Positions 18,124 to 27,066 of a stretch of 48,526 nt of DNA are shown here, in pieces. Below the pieces are notes generated by a model that made no database searches, was not told where the DNA came from, and saw nothing but the letters and a program-made list of their open reading frames with translations. Made by a program: the position numbers and the translations under genes. The stretch comes from a bacterium (GTDB lineage Bacteria > Zixibacteria > MSB-5A5 > WJJR01): assembly GCA_021813505.1 (NCBI GenBank), contig JAKAKI010000034.1, forward strand, positions 74,059 through 122,584, in the 5' to 3' direction. Every line of letters starts with the position of its first letter. Position 1 is the first letter of the stretch.

Positions 18124-19125
18124 ATGGCAACAAGAGCATGGATTGTCGCACTGGTGGTGATCGCGGTCCTCGGTGCGTTTGGTTACGTTCTGACGCGGAC
18201 CAATTCGCCAGCGACAGAAGAATCACAGGCGGAGGCAGCCGGACAAGCGGTCACACCCGAAGGCGTGAAGCCTGCGGACGAGCGCTACGCGCGGGCTCCT
18301 GGAGCGACCGAGTCTGTCATTCTCTCGGATGCGGATGTTTCCCGCAACGGAATCGTGATCGAGGTAGTGGGACCTGGCAGACTCCGGCGGGAATTCGAGT
18401 TCCCGGCTGAAATCGCCCTGAATTCCGATCACGAGGCTCACATCGTACCCCGCTTCTCAGGTATCACTCAAAAGGTCTTCAAGAATCTCGGAGATCGGGT
18501 CGAGGCGGGTGAGATTCTGGCAATCGTTCAGAGTAACGAGAGCGTCGCGCCATACGATGTGAAAACGCTCTTGGCAGGAACCGTCATCGAGAAACACGTT
18601 ACTCTGGGTGAGTTTGTACGGGACGATGCGGACATCTTCGTGGTCGCTGATCTTTCCACAGTCTGGGTTCAGATAAGCGTGTACGCCAAATATCTTCCGC
18701 AGATCAGACCCGGCTTGGAGGTGGGGTTATTTACCACCGGAGTTCCCGATACGGCCCGGGGGAAAATCGACTACGTCGGCCCAATTGTCGGCGATCGGTC
18801 GCGAACCTCGCAGGCTCGAGTAGTTCTTCCCAACTCGAAAGGGTATTGGCAGCCCGGGTTGTTTGTCACCGCTCGGGTGGCACTCGAGGACATCGCCGTT
18901 CAGACTGCAATTCTGGACGATGCGATTCAAACAGTCAAGGATCGTCCAGTTGTGTTCGTGAGAAATGGGAATCGCTTCGAGGTTAGGCCGGTGATCCTGG
19001 GGCGCAGTGACGGAAGCTGGGTCGAAGTCCTATCGGGTCTGGCGCCGGGCGAGCGGTACGCTAAGTCAAACAGTTTCATTCTGAAGGCCGAGCTGGGCAA
19101 ATCTGAAGCCGGCGACGAGGATTGA
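18124..19125 (+). CDS. RND efflux periplasmic adaptor, CusB/CzcB type
   Basis: A 333-residue membrane-fusion protein joining the RND pump to the outer-membrane channel. The N-terminus is a single membrane segment (WIVALVVIAVLGAFGYVLT). Barrel-sandwich halves are visible as VPRFSGITQKVFKNLGDRVEAGEIL and LLAGTVIEKHVTLGEFV, with an almost absent helical hairpin between them as in short CusB-like adaptors, then a beta-barrel (VWVQISVYAKYLPQIRPG) and membrane-proximal domain (GRSDGSWVEVLSGLAPGERY). No N-terminal His- or Met-rich metal site is apparent. It is ten bases upstream of the PII-like gene. Confidence 0.9.
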   Translation: MATRAWIVALVVIAVLGAFGYVLTRTNSPATEESQAEAAGQAVTPEGVKPADERYARAPGATESVILSDADVSRNGIVIEVVGPGRLRREFEFPAEIALNSDHEAHIVPRFSGITQKVFKNLGDRVEAGEILAIVQSNESVAPYDVKTLLAGTVIEKHVTLGEFVRDDADIFVVADLSTVWVQISVYAKYLPQIRPGLEVGLFTTGVPDTARGKIDYVGPIVGDRSRTSQARVVLPNSKGYWQPGLFVTARVALEDIAVQTAILDDAIQTVKDRPVVFVRNGNRFEVRPVILGRSDGSWVEVLSGLAPGERYAKSNSFILKAELGKSEAGDED

Positions 19126-19135
19126 GGACAGCGCG

Positions 19136-19477
19136 ATGAAGGAGATTAAGGCGACGATACAACCGCACATGCGTGCCAACGTGATCCGGGCGCTGCATGA
19201 GTTACCCCACTTTCCCGGTGTGACTGTCTTCAAATGCCAGGGGCAGGGGCGTGGACGTGGTCAGGGAGGCGTGTACGTAGTTACTGAAGACTCAATCAAC
19301 TACCATCCGAAGGACCGAATCGAAATCATCTGCGCTAACCATATGGCGGGCGATATCGTTGCCGTCATAATTAAGACAGCCCATACAGGCAATCAGGGCG
19401 ACGGAATCATCACCGTTGCCGACCTGGAGTCCGTTACGCGCATTCGAACAAGAGAGAGCGCCGACACGGCTCTGTAG
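19136..19477 (+). CDS. PII-like (GlnB-superfamily) protein of a metal-efflux operon
   Basis: A 113-residue protein of PII fold. Like GlnB it opens with MKEIKATIQPHMRANVIRAL, has a basic loop region (GQGRGRGQGGVY) where the T-loop stands, and ends with the strand-rich VAVIIKTAHTGNQGDGIITVADLESVTRIRT; the GNQGDGII segment corresponds to the nucleotide-binding B-loop. The classic uridylylated tyrosine context is not recognisable. PII paralogues next to CusABC/CzcABC-type pumps form a separate group known from comparative genomics and not linked to nitrogen control. Lying between adaptor and pump genes (10 and 12 bases), it probably senses a nucleotide or metal and adjusts the pump; the mechanism is inference. 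Confidence 0.87.
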   Translation: MKEIKATIQPHMRANVIRALHELPHFPGVTVFKCQGQGRGRGQGGVYVVTEDSINYHPKDRIEIICANHMAGDIVAVIIKTAHTGNQGDGIITVADLESVTRIRTRESADTAL

Positions 19478-19489
19478 GAGCAATGGGAC

Positions 19490-22400
19490 ATGCTGCACGG
19501 GATTCTGAATTTCTCTATTGAGCACCGCTGGCTGGTTCTACTGGCGACCCTGGCTATGGCCGCACTCGGCGTCTACAACTTCCGGCGACTGCCAATCGAT
19601 GCCGTGCCAGACGTCACCAACGTTCAAGTGCAGATCAACACGGAAGCAACGGCGATGTCGCCGCTGGAGGTCGAAAAGCAGATAACTTTTCCAATTGAGA
19701 CCGCCATGAGTGGCATCCCTAAAGTGTCGTCTACCCGCTCGCTCTCGCGTTATGGGTTATCCCAAGTAACGGTGGTCTTCGAGGACGGCACGGATATCTA
19801 CTTCGCCCGGCAATTGGTCAACGAACGCCTGCAAGAGGTCAAGGCAAGTCTGCCACCGGCGGCGAACGAGGCGAAGATGGGGCCGATCTCAACAGGTCTG
19901 GGGGAAATATACAGCTGGACCGTGGACGCGGAACCCAACGCCAAGCGACCCGACGGGCAATCATTCACACTGACCGATCTGCGTGAAATCCAAGATTGGG
20001 TTATCAAGCCACAACTCAGGACCGTGCCTGGTGTCACCGAAGTCAATTCCGTCGGTGGCTACGAGCGCCAGTACCATGTCACCCCCGATCCGTTGAAACT
20101 GGTCGCCTACGACCTCAGTTTTCACGACGTGATTGAAGCGCTCGCTCACAACAACGCCCACGTCGGCGCGGGATACATTGAGCACAAAGGCGAGCAGTAT
20201 CTGATTCGCGTCCCTGGGTTGGTCAGCACGATCACCGATATTGAAGGGATTGTCATTGGCGAGGCAGACGGAACACCAATTCACATCCGAGATGTGGCGC
20301 AGGTTGGCCTTGGCAAGCAATTGCGCACGGGAGCTGCGACCGAAAACGGCGAGGAAGTCGTTCTCGGCTCAGTGTTCATGCTCATGGGTGAGAATAGCCG
20401 CACAGTATCCCAGCGTGTTTCCGCAAAGCTCGCGGATGTGAACAAGACATTACCGCTGGGTGTCGTAGCGCGAACGGTGAAGGACCGGACGCGCCTGGTA
20501 GATGCAACGCTGCGAACGGTGCGGGACAATCTCATTGAGGGTGCATTACTGGTGATCGCCGTCCTGTTCGCTCTGGTGGGGAATTTCCGCGCCGCTATCC
20601 TAATGTCGCTCACCATTCCGCTATCCGTGTTCTTCGCCATGACAGGCATGGTGGAAAACAAAATCAGCGGCAACCTGATGAGTCTCGGGGCCATTGACTT
20701 TGGGATGATCGTCGATGGCGCCGTCGTGGTGGTCGAAAACATCTTGCGGCGCTTCGGGGAGAGACAAAAGCATCTCGGTCGACTTCTGACTCGTGGAGAA
20801 CGACTCGAGGAGGCGTTTGAGAGCGCTCGCGAGGTTGCCAAGCCCACGCTTTACGGAGTGGGAATCATCATGATAGTGTATCTGCCAATCCTCACTCTGC
20901 GGGGAATTGAGGGCAAGATGTTTGTTCCAATGGCAGAGACCGTTGTCATGGCGCTCGCGGGTGCCTTGATCCTTACATTCACATTCATACCTGCTGCCAT
21001 TGCCATTTTGCTCACGAAACGTGTAAGCGAGACTGAGAATTTGCTCATCCGAACCGCAAAGCGACTGTATCTACCGGCGTTGCGCACGGCTATCCGCTAT
21101 CGCTTGCAGGTTGTGTCTGTCGCCGGGGCGCTTGTTGTGTTGTGCGCGGCCGTTGCCTCGCATCTGGGAAGCGAGTTTATCCCAACGTTGGATGAGGGAG
21201 ACGTCTTGTTGCAGCCTGTTCGGATCCCTTCGATCAGTCTGTCTCAGGCCATCGAAATGGAAAGCCGCTTGGATAAGGCCATTCACGCATTGCCGGAAGT
21301 CGAGCGCGTGTACTCACAGGTCGGTACACCGGAAGTGGCTGCCGATCCCATGCCCATCTCGACGGCCGATGTATACGTGATGGTCAAACCTCGCTCTGAG
21401 TGGCCCAATCCACGAATGCCAAAGTCGGAACTTGTAGCGAAGATCGAACAGGCGGCGGGTGAGGTCCCTGGGAGCAAGTACGAATTCACACAACCCATCC
21501 AGATGAGATTCAACGAACTCATCTCAGGAGTCCGTAGCGATGTCGCAGTCAAAGTCTTCGGAGATGACTTGGATGTTATGCTCAATGAGGGGGAGAAGAT
21601 CGCGAGGATTCTGCAGGCAATCCCGGGGGCTGCGGACGTCAAGGTGGAGCAGGTGGCAGGGCTTCCGGTCCTTTCCATCGACATTGATCGCGTCGCCATG
21701 GCAAGATACGGACTGAATGTCGCCGATGTGCAGGACGTAGTGGAAGTAGCGATCGGCGGCAAGTCGGTTGGTGACATTTTCCAAGGGGATCGTCGCTTCG
21801 ACCTCGTGGTGCGTTTGCCTGAGGGCGCTCGGCGTGACATACAGAAGCTTGAATACCTGCCGATTCCCCTGCCAATCAACGAACGACAGGAGACCGGCTT
21901 GCGCCGGATTTCCAGTCACGGTCCGCCTTCTGATGCTGGTCCGCGGTACGTGACGCTCGGCACGATCGCCTCGGTGAAGATCACTGAGGGCCCAAACCAA
22001 GTCAGTCGCGAGGACGGGAAGCGACGCGTCGTCGTGCAAGCCAATGTTCGGGGGCGTGACATGGGGTCATACGTAGCGGATGCCCAACAACGCATCGCCG
22101 AGCGCGTCAGACTTCCGGCTGGTTATTGGATGACTTGGGGTGGTCAGTTCGAGAATTTGATCGCCGCCCGCACACGTCTCGCCGTCGTTGTACCGATTGC
22201 GCTGTTGCTCATCTTCATGCTCCTCTTCGCCAGTTTCAATTCCGTGAAACATTCTCTTTTGGTTTTCACTGGCATACCGCTGGCACTCACAGGTGGAATT
22301 CTGGCACTCTGGTTGCGAGGCATTCCTTTCTCAATCTCCGCAGGCGTCGGGTTCATCGCGCTTTCAGGAGTCGCCGTTTTGAACGGCCTCGTGATGATTT

Positions 22401-22672
22401 CTTTTGTCAACAAGCTGCGCGACGAAGGGACACCTCTTGAGGAATCGATCCGCACAGGTGCTCTTACTCGTCTCCGGCCGGTCCTGATGACCGCCCTCGT
22501 GGCGTCTTTGGGCTTTGTCCCGATGGCGATTGCGACCGGCAGCGGGGCGGAGGTCCAGCGTCCGCTCGCCACCGTCGTTATTGGTGGAATTGTCTCGTCG
22601 ACATTGCTGACTCTGGTTGTGCTGCCAGCGCTTTATCGAATCTTTCATAGGAGTGGACAGAGCAAGGACTGA
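19490..22672 (+). CDS. Heavy-metal efflux RND pump, CusA/CzcA family
   Basis: A 1060-residue proton-driven inner-membrane transporter with the RND plan of twelve membrane helices and two large periplasmic loops. The N-terminus has RRLPIDAVPDVTNVQVQINT, the family mark of heavy-metal RND pumps, and the fourth helix carries DFGMIVDGAVVVVEN around residue 403, holding the proton-relay aspartates. The C-terminal half shows FIPTLDEGDVLLQP and the last helices (GAEVQRPLATVVIGGI, LVVLPALYRIF). It has full length without frameshift. Substrate (Cu/Ag versus Zn/Co/Cd/Ni) is undecided: I could not place the CusA methionine triad by eye. It is the last intact gene of the operon. Confidence 0.95.
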   Translation: MLHGILNFSIEHRWLVLLATLAMAALGVYNFRRLPIDAVPDVTNVQVQINTEATAMSPLEVEKQITFPIETAMSGIPKVSSTRSLSRYGLSQVTVVFEDGTDIYFARQLVNERLQEVKASLPPAANEAKMGPISTGLGEIYSWTVDAEPNAKRPDGQSFTLTDLREIQDWVIKPQLRTVPGVTEVNSVGGYERQYHVTPDPLKLVAYDLSFHDVIEALAHNNAHVGAGYIEHKGEQYLIRVPGLVSTITDIEGIVIGEADGTPIHIRDVAQVGLGKQLRTGAATENGEEVVLGSVFMLMGENSRTVSQRVSAKLADVNKTLPLGVVARTVKDRTRLVDATLRTVRDNLIEGALLVIAVLFALVGNFRAAILMSLTIPLSVFFAMTGMVENKISGNLMSLGAIDFGMIVDGAVVVVENILRRFGERQKHLGRLLTRGERLEEAFESAREVAKPTLYGVGIIMIVYLPILTLRGIEGKMFVPMAETVVMALAGALILTFTFIPAAIAILLTKRVSETENLLIRTAKRLYLPALRTAIRYRLQVVSVAGALVVLCAAVASHLGSEFIPTLDEGDVLLQPVRIPSISLSQAIEMESRLDKAIHALPEVERVYSQVGTPEVAADPMPISTADVYVMVKPRSEWPNPRMPKSELVAKIEQAAGEVPGSKYEFTQPIQMRFNELISGVRSDVAVKVFGDDLDVMLNEGEKIARILQAIPGAADVKVEQVAGLPVLSIDIDRVAMARYGLNVADVQDVVEVAIGGKSVGDIFQGDRRFDLVVRLPEGARRDIQKLEYLPIPLPINERQETGLRRISSHGPPSDAGPRYVTLGTIASVKITEGPNQVSREDGKRRVVVQANVRGRDMGSYVADAQQRIAERVRLPAGYWMTWGGQFENLIAARTRLAVVVPIALLLIFMLLFASFNSVKHSLLVFTGIPLALTGGILALWLRGIPFSISAGVGFIALSGVAVLNGLVMISFVNKLRDEGTPLEESIRTGALTRLRPVLMTALVASLGFVPMAIATGSGAEVQRPLATVVIGGIVSSTLLTLVVLPALYRIFHRSGQSKD

Positions 22673-22703
22673 CCCCATCTGATTCGTCATTCGTCGGCCG
22701 GAC

Positions 22704-22841
22704 GCCGGGGCGGAGTCACAGCGCGATAACGGTGGTATGTCTGTCGTCATCGGAGGGATTCTCACGTCAACGGCGCTCTCATTGATCGTGTTGCCAGTAC
22801 CGTATGCGATGTTCGGAGCAGGCAGTTCTTCGGAGGAATGA
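22704..22841 (+). pseudogene. Broken C-terminal remnant of a second RND efflux pump
   Basis: Thirty-one bases after the pump stop, one plus-strand frame reads GAESQRDNGGMSVVIGGI and then LTSTALSLIVLPVPYAMF before a TGA at 22839-22841. This matches, position by position, the last membrane helix and tail of the intact pump just upstream (GAEVQRPLATVVIGGI...LVVLPALYRIF), but the DNA is strongly diverged, so it derives from another RND gene rather than a fresh copy. No coding capacity for the remaining thousand residues exists. It is best read as a deletion scar of a tandem efflux gene. Confidence 0.7.
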
Positions 22842-22864
22842 TTAAGTTGCAGCTGCCGCTGACG

Positions 22865-23995
22865 TCAACGGAGGGTTACCTCATACATTCTGTACTTCTT
22901 GTACAGCTTCCCCCCCAGATTGTGCGCGACACCGTTCATCATGTCGTTGGTTTCCAGAATCCAGGACATTTCGGCGGCGTTGTACCCGGCGGCGACGCCT
23001 TTGGTGTATGTCTCGTAATGGAGAAGATTATCGATCCCGCGTTTCTGGTAATCCGGGAGGATGCCCATGACCAGCATGCGCACCTGGGTCACCACTTTGC
23101 GCACTTTCGTCAGCCAAAGGAGTTTGGCCAGACCGAAAGGAAAGAGGCGTCCGTTCATGCGAATGAGTGCCTGGTTGATATCGGGCAATGCCAGCGAGAA
23201 CCCGACCGTCTCGCCATCCACTTCCGCGAAGAAAACCATCTTGGGGTCGACGATCCGTTTGAGATCCTTGGCCATCTGGAAAAACTCGGCGTTCGTCATC
23301 GGCACGAAACCCCAATTGGGCGCCCAGGCTCTGTCGTAAATCGATTTTACCAGGCGCACCTCGTCGTCGAACCTCGACATGTCCAGCGTGCGAATGGTGG
23401 CGCCGGTGCGCTTTCGGATGCGCTCGATCAGCCGCACGATGCGGTCCGGGATTTGCATCGTCTTGTCAATGTAATAGGCGTTGAAGTCCATCGCCTTCGT
23501 CAGGCCGTACCGTTCGGCAAACTCCAGATAGTACGGCGGATTGTACGTCATCATCACCCACGGGGGGCTGTCGAATCCTTCGGTGAGGAATGCGATCTCA
23601 TGATTGGTGGTGAAATTGGCCGGCCCGCGCATCCGGTCCATGCCGCGCTCCTTCAGATAGGCTGCGGCCTCCTGGTAGAGCGCTTCGGCAATAGCGTAAT
23701 CCTGTTCGCACTCGAAGAATCCGAAAAAGCCGGTGCGTTCATTATGGGTTTGGTTGTGGTTGCGGTAGACGTGGGCCGTGATCCGGCCGACACAGCGTCC
23801 GTCGCGGCGGGCAATGAAGAGCTGGGCATCGGCGTTATCGAAGAACGGATTCTTGGCGGGATCGAAGAAATCGCGCCGCTCGATGCGCAGCGGACAGACC
23901 CAATTCGGATTGCCGGCGTACAAGCGCTCCGGCAGTCTCAGGAACAACTTCTTATCGGCGTCAGAGGTGACTGGAGTAACTTCAATTCCGCTCAT
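22865..23995 (-). CDS. GNAT-like N-acetyltransferase superfamily protein, about 376 aa
   Basis: The product has the layout of the large uncharacterised GNAT-like family often annotated only as N-acetyltransferase: ERLYAGNPNWVCPLRIE near the start, RCVGRITAHVYRNHN, GFFGFFECEQD, a GPANFTTNHEIAFL segment, and in the second half VFFAEVDGETVGFSLALPD and MGILPDYQKRGIDNLLHYE, the latter like the acetyl-CoA loop of GNAT enzymes (Q/RxxGxxxxL). It is probably two tandem GNAT folds. No signal peptide; cytoplasmic. The ATG at 23995 has AAGGA eight bases upstream; an ATG at 24004 is the alternative. It stands alone between the efflux operon and an inverted repeat. Substrate is unknown. Confidence 0.8.
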   Translation of the reverse strand: MSGIEVTPVTSDADKKLFLRLPERLYAGNPNWVCPLRIERRDFFDPAKNPFFDNADAQLFIARRDGRCVGRITAHVYRNHNQTHNERTGFFGFFECEQDYAIAEALYQEAAAYLKERGMDRMRGPANFTTNHEIAFLTEGFDSPPWVMMTYNPPYYLEFAERYGLTKAMDFNAYYIDKTMQIPDRIVRLIERIRKRTGATIRTLDMSRFDDEVRLVKSIYDRAWAPNWGFVPMTNAEFFQMAKDLKRIVDPKMVFFAEVDGETVGFSLALPDINQALIRMNGRLFPFGLAKLLWLTKVRKVVTQVRMLVMGILPDYQKRGIDNLLHYETYTKGVAAGYNAAEMSWILETNDMMNGVAHNLGGKLYKKYRMYEVTLR

Positions 23996-24113
23996 GATGA
24001 TCATCCTTGAGTGGTCGATAGGTCCCGGGCGTCCCGTCTGCCCAGCGAAAACATCGGCCTAGCTACGGGAAATTGGCCCGTAAAGGCAATCGAAAAGGAA
24101 CAGCGGTATTCGT

Positions 24114-24183
24114 GGGAGGGCGAGGCTCCTGGCGAGCCTCTTTCCCGCGCGGGGAATAGGCTCGGCAGGAGCCTCGCCCTCCC
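24114..24183. repeat. Long inverted repeat (25-bp stem), terminator or REP-like element
   Basis: Arms of 17 perfectly paired bases (GGGAGGGCGAGGCTCCT at 24114-24130 and its reverse complement at 24167-24183) are extended inward by eight more with one mismatch, around a 20-base loop. It lies between two minus-strand genes, downstream of the NrfD-like gene. The element is strongly GC-rich without T-tract. It may be a dispersed palindromic repeat or a bidirectional mRNA-end structure. Confidence 0.7.
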
Positions 24184-24225
24184 TCAGTGCATTACTGCGT
24201 CAGGCTGAGGCAGCCTGCTCGCGTG

Positions 24226-25431
24226 CTACGGCGTCGACAACTGCGTCTCGCTTTTGGACCAGGGTGGCAGGAAGCGCGTAATGACATAGAGGATCACGAA
24301 TGGCAGCGCCAGTAGCAGCATCACCATGAACAGGCCCTCAAGTCCAAAGAGCTCCGTCTTGTACACGGTCAGTCCACGCAGGCTCTTGGAGAACAGCTGC
24401 CCACCCACGACAACGTTCCAGCGGGTGCTGAAGATCCCAACCTGGACCAGGATCGCGGCCACAAAAAAGAGCATCCGCTTCATCTCGTCGGGGACTTTGC
24501 CGAATCGCGCCCAGATGATGGACGCCATGGGGACAAGCGTCCCCAGGATGATTTGCGAAATGATCAGACTGATAAACAGCCGATTCGAAATCATCTGTGA
24601 AAGAATATTGATCGACTCTTCCGCTTCATAGAGGCGCTGGATGAAATCGAGAATTTCCAGCGAGAAGTCGACGATCATCGCGTACAGCAGCAATTCGGAC
24701 AGCTTGTTGATGCAGGCCATGTTGATGGTCTTCTCGCGGAACATGGTTGCGATCATGTAAATCAGCAGCACCATCGCCATGCCGGATACAATGGCTGAGA
24801 ACAAGAACACGATCGGCATCAGCACACTACTCCACCACGGATTGGCTTTCACCGACCCGAAGATGAATCCGACGTATCCATGGAGCAGAAACGCCGACGG
24901 AATGCCGAGGATCGTGATCGTCCGGCCGACTTTTTCATCAAACTGCAGCGCTTTTTCCGATATGTCGGTGGTCCCCAGGCTCAGAATCTTGTAGACGAAC
25001 TTTTTGAATCCGGTGCGCTCACGCGACCAGACCACGAACTCTTTGCGGTAGTCAAACCAGATTTCCAACAGCAGGATGACCATGAGGTACCAGGCGTACA
25101 CAAAGCCGAACATCGCCATGGCCGACTGCGTGTGCGGCGTCAGGAACATCTCGAACGAGCGCTCCGGGTGGCCCAAGTGAGCCAGGAGCGGCGACGGCGC
25201 CACGATGAGGAACGCCAGGGCCGTCAGAAGCGAGAGCCGATAGACCGGCTGCAGGACCTTGACGTTGAAGATGCGTTCCAATGATGCCAGAATAAACGCC
25301 CCGGCAACCAAACCGGTCAGATACGGATACAGGACGATCAGAAGCCCCCAATGCAGTTCGAACTCATTGGGGTAGATGTATCCGGCGATCTTGTGCAGCT
25401 CGGGGGCAATGTCGGCCAATGGAAATCCCAT
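24226..25431 (-). CDS. nrfD: NrfD/PsrC-family integral membrane quinone-interacting subunit
   Basis: A 401-residue polytopic membrane protein with about ten hydrophobic helices, of the NrfD/polysulfide reductase C/HmeB family. Recognisable are the opening WGLLIVLYPYLTGLVAGAF, PLLAHLGHPERSFEMFL, and the helix end RWNVVVGGQL near the C-terminus, which match the family. Such proteins exchange electrons with menaquinone at the membrane without a bound heme. It follows the FeS protein gene by three bases and belongs to a cytochrome c-FeS-NrfD operon, a plan shared by Nrf, Qrc, Hmc/Tmc and ACIII-like complexes. The direction of electron flow cannot be told from sequence. Confidence 0.92.
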   Translation of the reverse strand: MGFPLADIAPELHKIAGYIYPNEFELHWGLLIVLYPYLTGLVAGAFILASLERIFNVKVLQPVYRLSLLTALAFLIVAPSPLLAHLGHPERSFEMFLTPHTQSAMAMFGFVYAWYLMVILLLEIWFDYRKEFVVWSRERTGFKKFVYKILSLGTTDISEKALQFDEKVGRTITILGIPSAFLLHGYVGFIFGSVKANPWWSSVLMPIVFLFSAIVSGMAMVLLIYMIATMFREKTINMACINKLSELLLYAMIVDFSLEILDFIQRLYEAEESINILSQMISNRLFISLIISQIILGTLVPMASIIWARFGKVPDEMKRMLFFVAAILVQVGIFSTRWNVVVGGQLFSKSLRGLTVYKTELFGLEGLFMVMLLLALPFVILYVITRFLPPWSKSETQLSTP

Positions 25432-25434
25432 AGT

Positions 25435-26208
25435 CTATCTCACTTCCCTGTCGGCGCCGGCATAGTACACTTTCGGATTCGTGTTCAGCGACGGCTTGAG
25501 AACGGTGACATCATTGAAGCGCAGGAACCGGCGCAGCGGGCTGCTCTGCCGTCCGGCTTCCCCGAATACACGCGCCTGTGTCGGGCACACCTCAACACAC
25601 GCGGGCAACAGTCCTTTGCGAATGCGGTGGTAGCAGAAGGTGCACTTGTCGGCGACTTTCTTTTCCGGATGCAGATACCGGGCGCCGTACGGACAGGCCT
25701 GGATACAGTAGCGGCAGCCGACACAGTACGTCTCGTCCACGAGAACGACACCGTCCTGGGTGCTGAATGTCGCACCCACCGGACAGACTTGAACACAGGG
25801 CGGATTGGCGCAATGATTGCACAGCTTGGGCGCAAAGAACGCCCGGCGGATGTCCGGATCGGTCTTCATCTCGGGGAAGCCATCGCGGCCGCCATTGGGG
25901 CTGTCGACCTGGGCTTCACCCTCTGCCGGGATGACATACCGCTCAACCCATGTGCGGAAGAAATAGGGTTCAGCGGGCACCTTGTTTTCGATCTTGCAGG
26001 CGTTCACACAACGGCCACAGCCGATGCATTTGTGGATGTCAATCCCCATGGCGTAATCGTGCTGCTTGGGGTCATAGACTTCCGTCTCATCGGCGGCCGA
26101 TAACGTGCCCGCCTTGATGGTGGCAAAGAAGACCACCCATGCCGGGAGTGCTTTGCCGCAGGTTTCCAAAAACTCGCGCCGTGGTGTCTTGGCTTCTTCG
26201 GTTTTCAT
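25435..26208 (-). CDS. nrfC: Tat-exported four-cluster ferredoxin subunit (NrfC/HybA type)
   Basis: A 257-residue periplasmic iron-sulfur protein with a Tat-type N-terminus (PRREFLETCGKALPAW). Four [4Fe-4S] cysteine sets are visible: CIGCGRCVNACK, CNHCANPPCVQVCP, CVGCRYCIQACP and CTFCYHRIRKGLLPACVEVC. This is the DmsB/NrfC/PsrB-like arrangement that conveys electrons between a membrane quinone subunit and a periplasmic redox partner. I chose the ATG at 26208: it overlaps the stop of the octaheme cytochrome gene (ATGA), while the longer open frame upstream is antisense-like sequence of that cytochrome. Partners are the octaheme cytochrome and the NrfD-like protein. Confidence 0.93.
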   Translation of the reverse strand: MKTEEAKTPRREFLETCGKALPAWVVFFATIKAGTLSAADETEVYDPKQHDYAMGIDIHKCIGCGRCVNACKIENKVPAEPYFFRTWVERYVIPAEGEAQVDSPNGGRDGFPEMKTDPDIRRAFFAPKLCNHCANPPCVQVCPVGATFSTQDGVVLVDETYCVGCRYCIQACPYGARYLHPEKKVADKCTFCYHRIRKGLLPACVEVCPTQARVFGEAGRQSSPLRRFLRFNDVTVLKPSLNTNPKVYYAGADREVR

Positions 26209-26951
26209 CTCGCTGCCTCTGGGAAATGGGGATAATGGCAGTCCCAGCACACGTACCGGCCGCCATGGGTCGCCAGATCGATGCGCGGGATTTCTGCCGG
26301 ACTGTCCGCGCCCTGCGCGTGGCATTTCCCGCAAAGGTCCTTGGTCTTCGGCTTTTCGGCCAGGACGGTATTCGGATTGGTCAAATGTCCATCCGGGACC
26401 GTGTGGCACGTGACGCAAGTCAGCGTGGCGTGATGCGACACGGTCTTCTGGCTGGCGATCTGCCGATGGCAGGCGGCGCATTCCTCCGGCGCGTGCGGCA
26501 GCATCGGATTGTGCGCGTTGTGGCAGGACATGCACGCGCGCCCGGGGTTATGGAGGTCGGGGTTGATCTGCGGGAATCCTGTCGGCCGCGCCGGATTGTA
26601 TCCGTGGCACAGCGGGCAGTACCCGCGCCCGATCGGTTTGATCGGCTTCACCTCGTCCGGCGCCTCGACATGTTTGGCGGCATCACCGTGGCAGACCTCG
26701 CACGACAGCCCCCGGTGCTTGGACTGGCTCTTGACCTGGTCGATATCATCGTGGCAGTCCAGACAGGCCTTCGAACCGGCGTACGAGATTGGCTGCGAGG
26801 CGATTTCGTCCACGGCCGCAGCGCGGTAATAGCCCAGATCACCGAATGTCTTCGGCACCAGAATCTTCCGCGCGATGATGAGGGCGGCCAGCGCCGCCGC
26901 AAAGATAATCACCAGCGGAATAACTTGTTGCGGTAGCTTGCGAGCGCTCAA
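26205..26951 (-). CDS. Membrane-anchored octaheme cytochrome c
   Basis: The product (248 residues) has an N-terminal membrane anchor (VIPLVIIFAAALAALIIARKI) and eight CXXCH heme sites: CLDCH, CEVCH, CPLCH, CMSCH, CAACH, CVTCH, CGKCH and CWDCH, the last near the C-terminus (YPHFPEAAR). It is probably anchored to the inner membrane and faces the periplasm, taking electrons from, or giving them to, the FeS-NrfD pair encoded next. I prefer the TTG at 26951 because GGGAGG lies six bases upstream; a GTG at 26972 would add seven residues. This is the first gene of the three-gene unit. An assignment to a named octaheme enzyme (no catalytic CXXCK is seen) is not supported, so electron transfer is the safest role. 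Confidence 0.9.
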   Translation of the reverse strand: MSARKLPQQVIPLVIIFAAALAALIIARKILVPKTFGDLGYYRAAAVDEIASQPISYAGSKACLDCHDDIDQVKSQSKHRGLSCEVCHGDAAKHVEAPDEVKPIKPIGRGYCPLCHGYNPARPTGFPQINPDLHNPGRACMSCHNAHNPMLPHAPEECAACHRQIASQKTVSHHATLTCVTCHTVPDGHLTNPNTVLAEKPKTKDLCGKCHAQGADSPAEIPRIDLATHGGRYVCWDCHYPHFPEAAR

Positions 26952-27051
26952 TCCATCCTCCCAAAGGGCCACCAGATGGCCCTCAGCTTGTGAATCTAGG
27001 AATTAAGGATGAAAAAAGCAAGCTTTAGATGCGAAAAATCCATAGGAGCCA

Positions 27052-27066
27052 TGACACTTTTTGTCA
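27052..27066. promoter_or_regulatory. Palindrome TGACA-CTTTT-TGTCA, possible operator
   Basis: A perfect five-base inverted repeat with a five-base spacer lies about 100 bases upstream of the octaheme cytochrome start and downstream of a possible plus-strand start. The half-site TGTCAC is repeated at 27115-27120. The spacing resembles dimeric regulator sites but does not fit FNR or CRP consensus. The whole interval 26952-27166 holds no gene and is A/T-richer than its surroundings, as expected for promoters. Confidence 0.4.

Noticed and set aside
22838-24010. Plus-strand open frame of 390 codons
   Set aside because: Antisense to the GNAT-like gene, which has consistent motifs and a ribosome site on the minus strand.
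26205-26951. Octaheme cytochrome as a catalytic nitrite or hydroxylamine reductase
   Set aside because: No CXXCK or other catalytic heme motif was found; all eight sites are ordinary CXXCH, so an electron-transfer role is more likely.
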